A stretch of 58,869 nt of DNA, taken from positions 1-58,869 of the forward strand of contig JAHBXY010000042.1 in assembly GCA_019636275.1 (NCBI GenBank), given 5' to 3'. The notes under the pieces are model-generated. The model was not told where the DNA came from and made no database searches. It worked only from the letters and a program-made list of their open reading frames with translations. Each line of letters starts with the position of its first letter. Position 1 is the first letter of the stretch. Below are positions 33,544-43,302 of this stretch, piece after piece. A program made the translations under genes and the position numbers. This DNA is from Planctomycetota bacterium (lineage in GTDB: Bacteria > Planctomycetota > J058).

Positions 33544-34310
33544 TCGGGCGGCGGCGCGAGCCGGTCGGCGAGGCCGAGGGCCAGGGGCGCCAGCAGCGCC
33601 AGCGGGGCGCCGAGGGTGATGAGCGCCAGGCTCCCCACGCCGGCCGCCGCGACGACGAGCCCGACGCCGGGGAGCGCCTTGGCCCGCGCGAACGCATCGG
33701 CGCCCATGCCGCCGAGCAGGGCGCCGGCGATCGCCGTCACGACGAGGAGACCCGCCCCGCCGCCGCACGCGATGGCGCAGCCGCCCAGGGCCTGGGTCAC
33801 CCGGCCGCGGTCCTGGACCCGCAGGAGCACGGTCAGGGTGAACGACGTCGCCACCGCGACGAGGAGCCCGAGGGAGCCGCCGAGGTACTCGTTGAGGTCG
33901 CTCCCGAGCCCGCCGACGAGGGCGCCGAGCTGGCTCAGCCCGCCCTCGACCCCGCCGCGCAGGGCGCCGACCAGGTAGACCGTCTGCGCGATCACCACCA
34001 CCCAGCCGGCCGCGACCGAGAGCCCGCAGGCGGCGACGAGGCCCCAGCGGGCAGGGCCGGCGCGCTCGCGCGCGCGCGCCTCGAGGAGGACGGTGGGCCC
34101 CGCGCCGAGCAGCCCGGCGGCGACGCACACGGCCGCGATCAGCGCCAGCGCGAGGAGGTTGGTCGCGGTCGGGCGAACGCCGACCGCGAGGGCGAACGGC
34201 GGGGCGAGGAGCAGCACCACGCACGCGCCCCAGGCGAGGCCGCGCGCGAGCGCCGGAGGCGCCCAGCGCAGCGCGCGTCGCCAGGCGGGCGGCTGTTCGG
34301 CGTCGGTCAC
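33516..34310 (-). CDS. Multi-pass membrane protein of unknown function
   Basis: 264 aa from GTG 34310 (VTDAEQPPAWRRALRWAPP); the open frame upstream is a Pro/Arg string across a hairpin and not coding. About seven hydrophobic segments: LAWGACVVLLLAPPFALAVG, LLALALIAAVCVAAGLLG, WGLVAACGLSVAAGWVVVIAQ, GSLGLLVAVATSFTLTVLL, GAGLLVVTAIAGALLGG, VGLVVAAAGVGSLALITLG and PLALLAPLALGLADRL. No charged pore motif or known signature is visible. It overlaps the patatin gene tail to tail (33516-33543), so the two cannot be transcribed at once without antisense interference. Confidence 0.7.
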   Translation of the reverse strand: MTDAEQPPAWRRALRWAPPALARGLAWGACVVLLLAPPFALAVGVRPTATNLLALALIAAVCVAAGLLGAGPTVLLEARARERAGPARWGLVAACGLSVAAGWVVVIAQTVYLVGALRGGVEGGLSQLGALVGGLGSDLNEYLGGSLGLLVAVATSFTLTVLLRVQDRGRVTQALGGCAIACGGGAGLLVVTAIAGALLGGMGADAFARAKALPGVGLVVAAAGVGSLALITLGAPLALLAPLALGLADRLAPPPDQPADDASH

Positions 34311-34392
34311 GCCCCGCAGGGTAGCAAGTGGTCGGCGACCGCCGGCCCGTCCTTGCCGGGCCGCGCTGGACAGCGGCCCCCCAGGCTTGGAC

Positions 34393-34478
34393 CACGCGCG
34401 CCCCGCCCGCGCGGGGCGTGCGCCTGCACGAGAGGACCCGCGCGGCGCCGGACGCCCCGCGCGGGCGGGGCGCGCGTG
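34393..34478. repeat. 27-bp perfect inverted repeat with nested hairpins
   Basis: 34393-34419 is the exact reverse complement of 34452-34478 (27 of 27), with a 32-base spacer. Each arm is itself a hairpin (CGCCCCGC / GCGGGGCG), so the DNA could form a cruciform and the RNA two alternative structures. It lies between the end of aceA and the start of the membrane-protein gene, both on the minus strand. Confidence 0.85.
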
Positions 34479-34541
34479 ACCTGCGCTTGCAGGAGTGGAG
34501 TGAGTGAAGGTCGTCCTGGTCAGTACGTACAAGTAGAGAGG

Positions 34542-34581
34542 GTAGAGGCCGCCCAGGACTCACATCCCGGGCGGCCTCTAC
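34542..34581 (-). terminator. Terminator of the aceB-aceA operon
   Basis: GTAGAGGCCGCCC (34542-34554) and GGGCGGCCTCTAC (34569-34581) form a perfect 13-bp stem with a 14-base loop, 21 bases after the aceA stop. On the minus strand it is followed by CCTCTCTACTTGT, a pyrimidine-rich stretch. Strong candidate for intrinsic termination. Confidence 0.75.
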
Positions 34582-34602
34582 CGGCCAGAGGAGAAGTTCT
34601 GC

Positions 34603-35910
34603 TCAGGCGGCGTCCGCCTTCGAGCCGGGTGTCTTCTTGAACTGCTGCTGCTCGGTCGAGCCCTCGAGGGCCAGGGTGGCCGCCTGGCCGTCGCCGGCGA
34701 GGAGCTGCGTGATCTGGTCGAAGTAGCCGGTGCCGACCTCGCGCTGGTGACGCGTCGCCGTGTAGCCGTCGCGCTCGGCGGCGAACTCGGCCTGCTGCAG
34801 CTCCGAGTAGGCCGACATGCCGGCGTCCTTGTACTTCCGCGCCAGCTCGAACATGCCCAGGTTCAGGGCGTGGAAGCCGGCCAGGGTCACGAACTGGAAC
34901 TTGTAGCCCATGGCGCCCAGCTCGCGCTGGAAGCGGGCGATCGTCACGTCGTCGAGCTTGGCCTTCCAGTTGAACGACGGCGAGCAGTTGTAGGCCAAGG
35001 GCTTCCCCGGGTGCTCCGCGTGGACGCCCTCGGCGAAGCGGCGCGCTTCCTCGATGTCCGGCGTCGACGTCTCGCACCACACCAGGTCGGCGTAGCGCGC
35101 GTAGATCCGTCCGCGGGCGATCGCCTGCTCGAGGCCGCCCTTGATGCGGAAGAAGCCCTCCGGCGTGCGCTCGCCGGTGAGGAAGGGCCGGTCGCGCTCG
35201 TCGACGTCGCTCGTGATCAGCCGCGCGCTCTCGGCGTCGGTGCGGGCGATGATCACCGAGGGCACGTCGAGCACGTCGGCCGCCAGGCGCGCGGCCACGA
35301 GCGTGCGCACGAACTGCGACACGGGCACGAGGACCTTGCCGCCCAGGTGGCCGCACTTCTTCTCGGACGAGAGCTGGTCCTCGAAGTGCACGCCCGCGGC
35401 GCCCGCCTCGATCATGGCCTTCATCAGCTCGAAGGCGTTGAGCGGCCCGCCGAAGCCGGCCTCGGCGTCGGCGACGATGGGCGCGTACCAGTCGATCCGC
35501 GCCCGCTGGCCCTCGGCGCGCTCGATCTGGTCGGCGCGCTGCAGCGCCTGGTTGATGCGCCGCACGACCATGGGCACCGAGTTGGCCGGGTAGAGCGACT
35601 GGTCGGGGTAGGTCTGGCCGGCCTGGTTGGCGTCGGCCGCCACCTGCCAGCCGCTCAGGTAGATCGCCTTGAGCCCGGCGCGCACCTGCTGCACGGCCTG
35701 GTTGCCCGTGAGCGCGCCGAGCGCGGCGACGTAGTCCTCCGACCGGATCAGCTCCCACAGGCGCTCGGCGCCGCGGCGCGCGAGGGTGTGCTCGACCTTC
35801 ACCGAGGGGCGCAGGCGCTCCACGTCGACCACGGAGTAGGGGCGGGTCACGCCGTCCCAGCGGTCGGGCGGCGTGGACGGCGTTCGCGGGGCGGGGTCCT
35901 GGGTCGACAT
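34603..35910 (-). CDS. aceA: Isocitrate lyase
   Basis: 435 aa, ATG 35910, the usual bacterial length. Isocitrate lyase splits isocitrate into succinate and glyoxylate. The active-site loop KKCGHLGG is at 184-191 with catalytic Cys186. Also visible are the substrate regions [49 protein letters not shown] and [12 protein letters not shown]. It follows malate synthase by 43 bases on the same strand, giving a complete glyoxylate shunt for growth on acetate, fatty acids or C2 units. A perfect hairpin terminator follows at 34542-34581. The C-terminal tail ([18 protein letters not shown]) is typical of the short form. Confidence 0.97.
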   Translation of the reverse strand: MSTQDPAPRTPSTPPDRWDGVTRPYSVVDVERLRPSVKVEHTLARRGAERLWELIRSEDYVAALGALTGNQAVQQVRAGLKAIYLSGWQVAADANQAGQTYPDQSLYPANSVPMVVRRINQALQRADQIERAEGQRARIDWYAPIVADAEAGFGGPLNAFELMKAMIEAGAAGVHFEDQLSSEKKCGHLGGKVLVPVSQFVRTLVAARLAADVLDVPSVIIARTDAESARLITSDVDERDRPFLTGERTPEGFFRIKGGLEQAIARGRIYARYADLVWCETSTPDIEEARRFAEGVHAEHPGKPLAYNCSPSFNWKAKLDDVTIARFQRELGAMGYKFQFVTLAGFHALNLGMFELARKYKDAGMSAYSELQQAEFAAERDGYTATRHQREVGTGYFDQITQLLAGDGQAATLALEGSTEQQQFKKTPGSKADAA

Positions 35911-35953
35911 GGGAGCTCTCCTCTGGGCGGTGACGCGCGGACTCGAAGGGGTT

Positions 35954-37588
<1,635 letters not shown>

Positions 37589-37725
37589 ACCGTCCTCCTG
37601 CCCGTGGCGCCGCGCGGCGAGCCCGCCGGCGTGGCCGGCGACCCAGGCACCTCTCGTGCCGTCGCGTCGCCTCCCGGTGGGCGCGGGGGATCCTGCGCCC
37701 GCGACGGCCCTGAAGGAGATAGGAC

Positions 37726-37740
37726 GGGGGAAGTTCCCCC
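37726..37740 (-). promoter_or_regulatory. 15-base palindrome before aceB (operator or short stem)
   Basis: GGGGGAAGTTCCCCC, perfectly symmetric around one central base, immediately after the cydB stop and just upstream of TATCTC (37721-37716, minus strand). With almost no loop it is better suited to a dimeric regulator than to termination; binding here could control the glyoxylate shunt. Confidence 0.4.
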
Positions 37741-37742
37741 GG

Positions 37743-38792
37743 TTACGGGGCGGAATCCTCGTCGCCGGCCTCCAGGGCCTCGCGCTGCGTGGTCGCCCCC
37801 TGGCGCTTGAACACGGCCAACAGCACGTAGAGCGACGGCCCGACGACGACGAGCGCCACGAGCAGCAGCCAGAGCGTCAGCCGCACGATGTGCGGCGGCG
37901 CGGCCGCGTCGGCCACCGTGAGGTCGGGGGCGACGAGGTAGGGGCGCTGGGCGAGGCCCCAGCCGACGACGACGAGGCCCACGGCGCCCGCCGCCAGGGC
38001 CCGGGCCGCGGTCCAGGCCCGGCGGCGCAGCGCCTCGAGCGCGCCGGCGAGGACGAGCGCGCCGCCGAGGAGCACCGGGAGCGACCAGCCGGAGCCGGTG
38101 AGCGCGCCGAAGAACCGCGGCGCCCCGCGCCAGGCCAGGGCGCCGGCCAGGGCGGCCGCCAGCGCGGTGACGACGCCGGCGGCGAGGGCGCGCCGGCGGA
38201 AGTCGTCGCGGAGCGCGTCGTCGGTGGCCTCGACGGTCAGGTAGGTGGCGGCGAGGAACGCGAACGCACTCAGGGCCAGGAGGCCCACCGAGAAGGGGAA
38301 GGCCCCCAGCCACGGGGCGACGAAGCCCGTCGTCGGCACGCCGTCGTCGCCCACACGGATCCCCTCGGCCGTGACCGCGCCGAGCGTCACGCCCAGGAAC
38401 ACGGGCGTGACCACGCTGGCGACCGCGAACACGCGCCCCCAGCGCAGGGCCGTGCGGTCGTCCGGGTCGCCGTACTGGCGGAACACGAAGGCCGAGCCGC
38501 GCAGGACGATCCCCAGGAGCACCAGCGTGAGCGGGATGTGCAGCGCCGTGCTGATCACGGCGAAGGCCAGCGGGAAGCCGGTGAACAGGATCACCACGAG
38601 CGCGATCAGCCACACGTGGTTCGCCTCCCACACGGGGGCCAGCGCCTGCTCGATCAGGCGGCGCTGCGCGCGGGCGCGCGGGCCGGTGGCCAGGAGGTCC
38701 CACACGCCGCCGCCGAAGTCGGCCCCGGCGAGCAGGACGTAGGCGAGGAGGGTCACGAGGGCCGTCGCGGCCAGGAGGTCGGCGCCGCTCAC
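37743..38792 (-). CDS. cydB: Cytochrome bd-type quinol oxidase subunit II
   Basis: 349 aa from GTG 38792, which overlaps the cydA stop (GTGA, 38789-38792). CydB opens with LLAYVLLAGADFGGGVWDLL, the conserved start of the subunit. QALAPVWEANHVWLIALVVILFTGFPLAF and LRGSAFVFRQYGDP follow, and about nine membrane segments in all. It partners CydA to reduce O2 to water with electrons from quinol at high oxygen affinity. The tail (FKRQGATTQREALEAGDEDSAP) is cytoplasmic. No cydX-like small gene is obvious after it. Confidence 0.95.
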   Translation of the reverse strand: MSGADLLAATALVTLLAYVLLAGADFGGGVWDLLATGPRARAQRRLIEQALAPVWEANHVWLIALVVILFTGFPLAFAVISTALHIPLTLVLLGIVLRGSAFVFRQYGDPDDRTALRWGRVFAVASVVTPVFLGVTLGAVTAEGIRVGDDGVPTTGFVAPWLGAFPFSVGLLALSAFAFLAATYLTVEATDDALRDDFRRRALAAGVVTALAAALAGALAWRGAPRFFGALTGSGWSLPVLLGGALVLAGALEALRRRAWTAARALAAGAVGLVVVGWGLAQRPYLVAPDLTVADAAAPPHIVRLTLWLLLVALVVVGPSLYVLLAVFKRQGATTQREALEAGDEDSAP

Positions 38793-40108
38793 GGGGCGGC
38801 CTCGCGGCCGAGGCCCGGCGTGCCGCCGAAGATCCGCAGGAGCACGAACGTCGTCGCCGCGGCCAGGCCCACGTAGACGAGGCCGATCGTGACGAACGGC
38901 ACGATCAGCCCCGGCATGGGCGTGGCCATGTCTCTCGTGCGCAGGGCGCCATAGGCGATCCACGGCTGGCGCCCGACCTCGGCCACGACCCAGCCCGCCT
39001 GGAGGGCCACGAACGCCAGCGGCCCCGCGGCCACGACCGCCCTGAGGAACCACGGGTGCTCGGGCCAGGCCTTGCGGCGCAGGCGCAGGAAGCCGGCCCA
39101 GGCCATGAGCGCCGCCAGGGCCGTGCCCAGGCCGACCATGACCTGGAAGGCGTAGTGCACGAGCGGGCTCGGCCAGTCCTCGCGCGGGAACTCCTCGAGG
39201 CCGCGGACGACGCCGTCGAGGCGGTTGGTCGCCAGGAACGACAGGCCGCCCGGGATCTCGATGGCCCAGCGGGTCTCGCGGGCCTCCTCGTCGGGGATGC
39301 CGCCGATGCGCAGCGGCGCCCAGGTCTCGGTGACGAACTGAGACTCCATGGCGGCCAGCTTCATGGGCTGCATCTCGCCCACGCGCTGCCCGGCCAGGTG
39401 GCCGGTCAGCGGCATGACGAGCGTCGCCGGCGCGGCCACCGCCAGCGCGATCCCCAGGGCCTTGCGGTGGAACCCGCTGCCGGGCGCGCGCAGGAGGCCG
39501 ACCGCGTGCACGCCGGCCGCGCACAGGCAGGTGGCCATGTAGTAGCCGGGCAGCGAGTGGAGGAGCTGGTGCACGGCGTAGGGGTTCACGAGCGCGGCCC
39601 AGGGGTCGAGGTCGAGCCAGGCGCCGGTGGCCGGGTCGACGCTGAAGCCGCGCGGGTGCTGCATCCAGGCGTTGACGAGGGTCACGAGCGCCGCCGACGC
39701 CAGGCCGCTCACGGCCACGGCGACGCCGGCCGCGAGGTGCAGGCGCGGGGGCACGCGCTCGCGGCCATAGAGGTAGATGCCGAGGAAGATCGCCTCGGTG
39801 AAGAAGGCCACGCCCTCGAGGGCGAAGCCGGGGCCGATCAGCGCCCCGGCGCGGGCCATGAAGCCCGGGAACAGCAAGCCCAGCTCGAACGAGAGCACCG
39901 TGCCCGAGACGGCGCCGACGGCGAAGAGCACGGCCGTGCCCTTGGCCCAGGCGCGCGCCAGCGCCTCGTACTCGCGGTTCCCCGTGCGCAGCCACAGCGC
40001 CTCGGCGGCCACCATGAGCGCGGGCATGGCCACGCCGACGGCGGCGAAGACGATGTGGAAGGCGAGCGACATGGCCATCTGCCCGCGCGCCAGGTCTGCG
40101 TCGATCAT
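38789..40108 (-). CDS. cydA: Cytochrome bd-type quinol oxidase subunit I (short Q-loop, CIO type)
   Basis: 439 aa, ATG 40108. Heme ligands are His18 (MAMSLAFHIVFA, heme b595) and His184 in HQLLHSLPGYYMATC (heme b558), with a Met in the quinol region GEMQPMKLAAMESQF. The conserved GRQPW is present (EVGRQPWIAYG). The Q-loop is short and the protein is smaller than the E. coli form, which places it in the cyanide-insensitive (CIO) branch. Nine transmembrane segments can be followed. It heads the cydAB unit; the divergent space towards the DGPF-domain gene contains a perfect inverted repeat at 40174-40189 that may regulate it. Confidence 0.95.
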   Translation of the reverse strand: MIDADLARGQMAMSLAFHIVFAAVGVAMPALMVAAEALWLRTGNREYEALARAWAKGTAVLFAVGAVSGTVLSFELGLLFPGFMARAGALIGPGFALEGVAFFTEAIFLGIYLYGRERVPPRLHLAAGVAVAVSGLASAALVTLVNAWMQHPRGFSVDPATGAWLDLDPWAALVNPYAVHQLLHSLPGYYMATCLCAAGVHAVGLLRAPGSGFHRKALGIALAVAAPATLVMPLTGHLAGQRVGEMQPMKLAAMESQFVTETWAPLRIGGIPDEEARETRWAIEIPGGLSFLATNRLDGVVRGLEEFPREDWPSPLVHYAFQVMVGLGTALAALMAWAGFLRLRRKAWPEHPWFLRAVVAAGPLAFVALQAGWVVAEVGRQPWIAYGALRTRDMATPMPGLIVPFVTIGLVYVGLAAATTFVLLRIFGGTPGLGREAAP

Positions 40109-40173
40109 CGACCCGAGCGTACCGCGGCGCCGGCGGGTGGTGGCTGCGGCAAGTCGCCACGCTGCCTGAGAGA

Positions 40174-40189
40174 CCGCAAGGACTTGCGG
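40174..40189. promoter_or_regulatory. Inverted repeat in the cydA / DGPF-gene divergent region
   Basis: CCGCAAG-GA-CTTGCGG: 7-base arms with a 2-base centre. A related half site (GCGGCAAGTCGCC) lies 25 bases away at 40146-40158. The position, 66 bases before the cydA start, suits a redox or other dimeric regulator of the oxidase or the divergent gene. Confidence 0.45.
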
Positions 40190-40278
40190 AAAATCTCGCG
40201 GCCGTGTCGATCTCGCCGCCCGCCGTTCGTCGTGAGGATGGAGGCGGGCGCGAGGTCCGCCGGAGCAGGAGCTAAGAC

Positions 40279-40716
40279 ATGCGGGTGATGGTGATCGTGA
40301 AGGCCAGCAAGGACTCCGAGGCGGGCGTCATGCCTGGCGAGCGGCTGATGGCCGAGATGGGCGCGTTCAACGAGGAGCTGGTGAAGGCGGGGGTCATGCT
40401 CGCGGGCGAGGGGCTGCACCCGAGCTCACGCGGAGTGCGCGTGACGCTGGCGGGCGACCGGCGCACCGTGACCGACGGGCCGTTCGCCGAGACGAAGGAG
40501 CTGATCGCGGGCTTCTGGCTGTGGCAGGTGCGGTCGATGGAGGAGGCGATCGAGTGGGTCCGGCGCTGCCCGGCGCCGCATCCGGGCGAGCCCGAGAGCG
40601 TGCTCGAGCTGCGGCCGGTCCTCGAGGCCGACGACTTCGGCCCCGAGTTCACGCCGGAGCTGCGCGCGCAGGAGGACCGCCTGCGGGCCGAGGTCGAGCG
40701 CCAGCAGGGGAAGTGA
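40279..40716 (+). CDS. YCII-related DGPF-domain protein
   Basis: 145 aa, ATG 40279, with GGAGCAGGAGC upstream. The signature is TVTDGPFAETKELIAGFWLWQV, the DGPF motif of YCII-like proteins, after a ferredoxin-like strand MRVMVIVKASKDSEAG and FNEELVKAGVMLAGEGLHPS. Such proteins are small alpha+beta dimers, sometimes peroxidase- or hydrolase-like. They are characteristically encoded next to ECF42 sigma factors, as here (the next gene, 57 bases downstream). They are thought to be targets or partners of that sigma factor. The C-terminus (ELRAQEDRLRAEVERQQGK) is an extra helix. Confidence 0.9.
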   Translation: MRVMVIVKASKDSEAGVMPGERLMAEMGAFNEELVKAGVMLAGEGLHPSSRGVRVTLAGDRRTVTDGPFAETKELIAGFWLWQVRSMEEAIEWVRRCPAPHPGEPESVLELRPVLEADDFGPEFTPELRAQEDRLRAEVERQQGK

Positions 40717-40725
40717 CGCCGGGCG

Positions 40726-40750
40726 GCCCGGGGGCGCTTGCGCCCCGGGC
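40726..40750 (+). terminator. Stem-loop between the DGPF gene and the ECF42 gene
   Basis: GCCCGGGG (40726-40733) pairs with CCCCGGGC (40743-40750), extended by CGC/GCG around a TT loop with one bulged G. It could attenuate read-through from the DGPF gene into the sigma factor gene. Confidence 0.45.
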
Positions 40751-40773
40751 GCGCCGGTGCTGTCGTCGGCGGG

Positions 40774-42024
40774 ATGGACGACGAGCGGGTCCGCAGGGCG
40801 ATCGAGGCCGTCTGGCGCATCGAGTCGGCCCGGCTCGTCGCCGGGCTGGCGCGGCTCGTCCGCGACGTGGGCCTCGCCGAGGACCTGGCGCAGGACGCGC
40901 TCGTGGCCGCCCTCGAGCGCTGGCCCCTGGACGGGATCCCCGACCGGCCGGGCGCGTGGCTGGCGGCGACCGCGCGGCGGCGCGCGATCGACCGGCTGCG
41001 TCGCGAAGGGCGCGGGCTGGAGAAGGTCGAGGACCTCGGCCGCGCCCGGGCGCGCGGGGCCGACGACCCGCTGGCCGGGGCCGACGCCGCGCTCGACGAC
41101 GACGTGGGCGACGACCTCCTGCGGCTCGTCTTCATCACCTGCCACCCGGCGCTCTCGCCCGAGGCGCGGGTCGCGCTCACGCTGCGCCTCCTCGGCGGCC
41201 TGACGACCCAGGAGATCGCGCGCGCGTTCCTCACCTCGGAGGCCACGGTCGCGCAGCGGGTGGTGCGCGCGAAGCGGACGCTGGCCGGGGTCCCCTTCGT
41301 CGTCCCTCGCGGCCCCGAGCGGGACGCGCGCCTGCGCTCGGTGCTCGAGGTCGTCTACCTGATCTTCAACGAGGGCTACGCGGCCACCGGCGGCGCCGAC
41401 TGGACGCGCCCGGCCCTGTGCGAGGAGGCCCTGCGACTCGGCCGCGTCCTGGCCGGCCTGGCGCCCGAGGAGCCCGAGGTCCACGGGCTCGTCGCGCTCA
41501 TGGAGCTCCAGGCGTCGCGCCTGCGCGCGCGCACGGGCCCGCGGGGCGAGCCGGTGCTCCTCCTCGACCAGGACCGCGGGCGTTGGGACCACCTCCTGAT
41601 CCGGCGCGGGCTCGAGGCGCTGGCCAGGGCGGAGCGCCTCGGCGGCGGGCTGGGCTTCTACGCGCTCCAGGCGGCGATCGCCGCCTGCCACGCGCGGGCG
41701 CCCGAGGCGGCGCGGACCGACTGGGGGCGGATCGCCGCTCTCTACGGGCTCCTGGCCCGCGTCGCGCCGTCGCCGGTGATCGAGCTGAACCGGGCCGTGG
41801 CCGTCGGGATGGCCGACGGCCCGGCGGCCGGCCTGGCCCTCCTCGACGCGCTCGCGGCCACGGGCGCCCTCGACGGCTACCACCTCCTGCCCGCCGCGCG
41901 CGGCGACCTGCTCGACAAGCTCGGCCGCCGCGACGAGGCGCGCGCCGAGTTCGCGCGCGCGGCGGCGCTCGCGCGCAACGACCGCGAGCGCGAGGTCCTC
42001 GCGGCCCGCGCGCGGGGCGGGTGA
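40774..42024 (+). CDS. ECF42-type RNA polymerase sigma factor
   Basis: 416 aa, ATG 40774. Region 2 (DVGLAEDLAQDALVAALERWPLDGIPDRPGAWLAATARRRAIDRLRRE) and region 4 (ALTLRLLGGLTTQEIARAFLTSEATVAQRVVRAKRTLAG) are in the first 190 residues. The long C-terminal extension (LRSVLEVVYLIFNEGYAATGG, VHGLVALMELQASRLRAR, GFYALQAAIAACHA, IELNRAVAVGMADGPAAGLALLDAL) is the TPR-like domain that defines the ECF42 group. Such factors have no anti-sigma factor; the extension controls activity. Adjacent to a DGPF protein, its usual partner. The gene converges with the FGE-like gene, 2 bases between stops. Confidence 0.93.
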   Translation: MDDERVRRAIEAVWRIESARLVAGLARLVRDVGLAEDLAQDALVAALERWPLDGIPDRPGAWLAATARRRAIDRLRREGRGLEKVEDLGRARARGADDPLAGADAALDDDVGDDLLRLVFITCHPALSPEARVALTLRLLGGLTTQEIARAFLTSEATVAQRVVRAKRTLAGVPFVVPRGPERDARLRSVLEVVYLIFNEGYAATGGADWTRPALCEEALRLGRVLAGLAPEEPEVHGLVALMELQASRLRARTGPRGEPVLLLDQDRGRWDHLLIRRGLEALARAERLGGGLGFYALQAAIAACHARAPEAARTDWGRIAALYGLLARVAPSPVIELNRAVAVGMADGPAAGLALLDALAATGALDGYHLLPAARGDLLDKLGRRDEARAEFARAAALARNDREREVLAARARGG

Positions 42025-42026
42025 GC

Positions 42027-42497
42027 TCAGACCCGCCGCGCGGGCACGACGTGGAAGGCCGGCGGCGGCCGAGCGCAACCGCCGGCACGCCACCGCCGGC
42101 CGCCGCCCGCGCGGCTCGACGGGGTCGGCAGCTTCAGCCCGGCCCAGCGCGCGTAGGCGCGGGCCTGCGCGAGCGAGAAGGCGCTCGTGCCGCGCGGCGG
42201 CGCCGGGGCGCCGGTCGCGCGGCAGTAGGTGACGAAGAGCGCCCAGCCGATCGGGCCGCGCGAGATCCACAGGCCGCGCTCGTCGCCCGTCGGCGGCAGC
42301 CAGACCATCTCGATCCGGTGGCCCTTGCCCGGGTCGTAGAGGTAGAGCGGCTCGCGCGAGCCGAGGACCATGCGCGGGTGGAGCGGCTCGCCCCGCCACC
42401 CGCGGCCGCAGCGCCGGTGAAGGCGCGCCAGGGCGGCGCGCGCGGCGACGTCGCCCAGGGCGGCGCGCCGCTCGAGGAGGCGCAGGTCGTGGTCCAT
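42027..42497 (-). CDS. Small formylglycine-generating-enzyme (SUMF1)-like protein
   Basis: 156 aa from ATG 42497. IEMVWLPPTGDERGLWISRGPIGWALFVTYCRATGAPAPP and FSLAQARAYARWAGLKLPT follow the SUMF1/FGE domain pattern (MVxxPxG, the V-T-xxE/FxxFC region, W/AxAYxxWxGxxLPTE). The usual LPTEAEWEYAARGG is replaced by LPTPSSRAGGGRRWRAGG, and the protein ends with AFHVVPARRV, like the usual GFRVV end. At 156 residues it is shorter than a normal domain (over 200), lacking the central copper-site cysteines of true FGE. It is thus a minimal, probably non-catalytic or decayed member. An N-terminal helix (LLERRAALGDVAARAALARLHRR) precedes it. Confidence 0.6.
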   Translation of the reverse strand: MDHDLRLLERRAALGDVAARAALARLHRRCGRGWRGEPLHPRMVLGSREPLYLYDPGKGHRIEMVWLPPTGDERGLWISRGPIGWALFVTYCRATGAPAPPRGTSAFSLAQARAYARWAGLKLPTPSSRAGGGRRWRAGGCARPPPAFHVVPARRV

Positions 42498-42532
42498 GGG
42501 TCCGCTCCGCGGACCCGGACGGGCGACGGTGC

Positions 42533-43258
42533 CTACGCTGTCGCGTGGCGACCGGCCGCGCTCGAGCGCGCGCGCAGGGCGATCGCGCCGCCGAGGGCCA
42601 GGAGCGCCGCCGTCCCTGCGGCCGCGGCCGGGGCGCCGACGAGCAGCCCCGCGGGCGGCGGCGGGTCGAGCGCGAGGACGACGCCGCCGGCGAGCGCCGC
42701 GAGGAGGGCGGCCGGAGGTACGGTCAGGAAGGCCACGCACGCGGCCTCGAACCAGGCTGCGCTGCGTGGCTGGCGCAGGGCCGTCCGCGCGACCTGGAAC
42801 CAGATCAGGAGCTGCACGGTCGCCATCACGAGGATCGGGAGCGAGGCCAGGAGACGACCGTCGACCCGGTGCGGGCAGCCTGGGGGGCAGAGGCACTGCC
42901 ACCCGAGAGGGTTCGACAGGAGCGTCAGGAACGTCGCGGCGAACGCCGCGCAGAGCCCGACGACCGCCGCCTGGACGATCGCCAGCCGCAGCCAGCGCCG
43001 GACGCCTTCGTCGTCGCCCGTGAGCACGACGGGCAGGAGCAGGAAGGCGACCAGCCCGCCGAGCGGCACCACGCCCCATCCTGCGCGCAGGGCGTGGACA
43101 CCCACGAGCACCCACTCGCCGGCGACGGTCGGGGGCATCCCCACATCCTTGTACATGACCTCGAACGGCGCGCAGACGCGGCACAGCGCGAAGGCCATGA
43201 GCAGCCACGCGGCCGCGACGGCGACCGCGGTCCGGCGCAGCGGGGCGGCGACGACCAC
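42533..43258 (-). CDS. Multi-pass membrane protein of unknown function
   Basis: 241 aa from a GTG at 43258 (VVVAAPLRRTAVAVAAAWLL); the frame is open upstream, but only Pro/Arg-rich sequence lies there. About six hydrophobic segments: TAVAVAAAWLLMAFALC, GEWVLVGVHALRAGWGVVPL with LGGLVAFLLLPVVL, LAIVQAAVVGLCAAFAATFL, LLASLPILVMATVQLLIWFQ, ACVAFLTVPPAALLAALAGG and AAAGTAALLALGGAIAL. Between segments lies LGWQCLCPPGCPHRVDG, a Cys-rich periplasmic loop. No family recognised. It is upstream of the FGE-like gene by 35 bases on the same strand. Confidence 0.65.
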   Translation of the reverse strand: MVVAAPLRRTAVAVAAAWLLMAFALCRVCAPFEVMYKDVGMPPTVAGEWVLVGVHALRAGWGVVPLGGLVAFLLLPVVLTGDDEGVRRWLRLAIVQAAVVGLCAAFAATFLTLLSNPLGWQCLCPPGCPHRVDGRLLASLPILVMATVQLLIWFQVARTALRQPRSAAWFEAACVAFLTVPPAALLAALAGGVVLALDPPPPAGLLVGAPAAAAGTAALLALGGAIALRARSSAAGRHATA

Positions 43259-43302
43259 CCGTGCAGCGTGGCCGGCCGGTGCAGCCGGCGCCAGGCAGCC
43301 GA

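Noticed and set aside
34311..34532. N-terminal extension of the membrane-protein gene to an ATG at 34532
   Set aside because: The extra 74 residues are Pro/Arg/Ala text lying over the 27-base inverted repeat; GTG 34310 gives a normal start.
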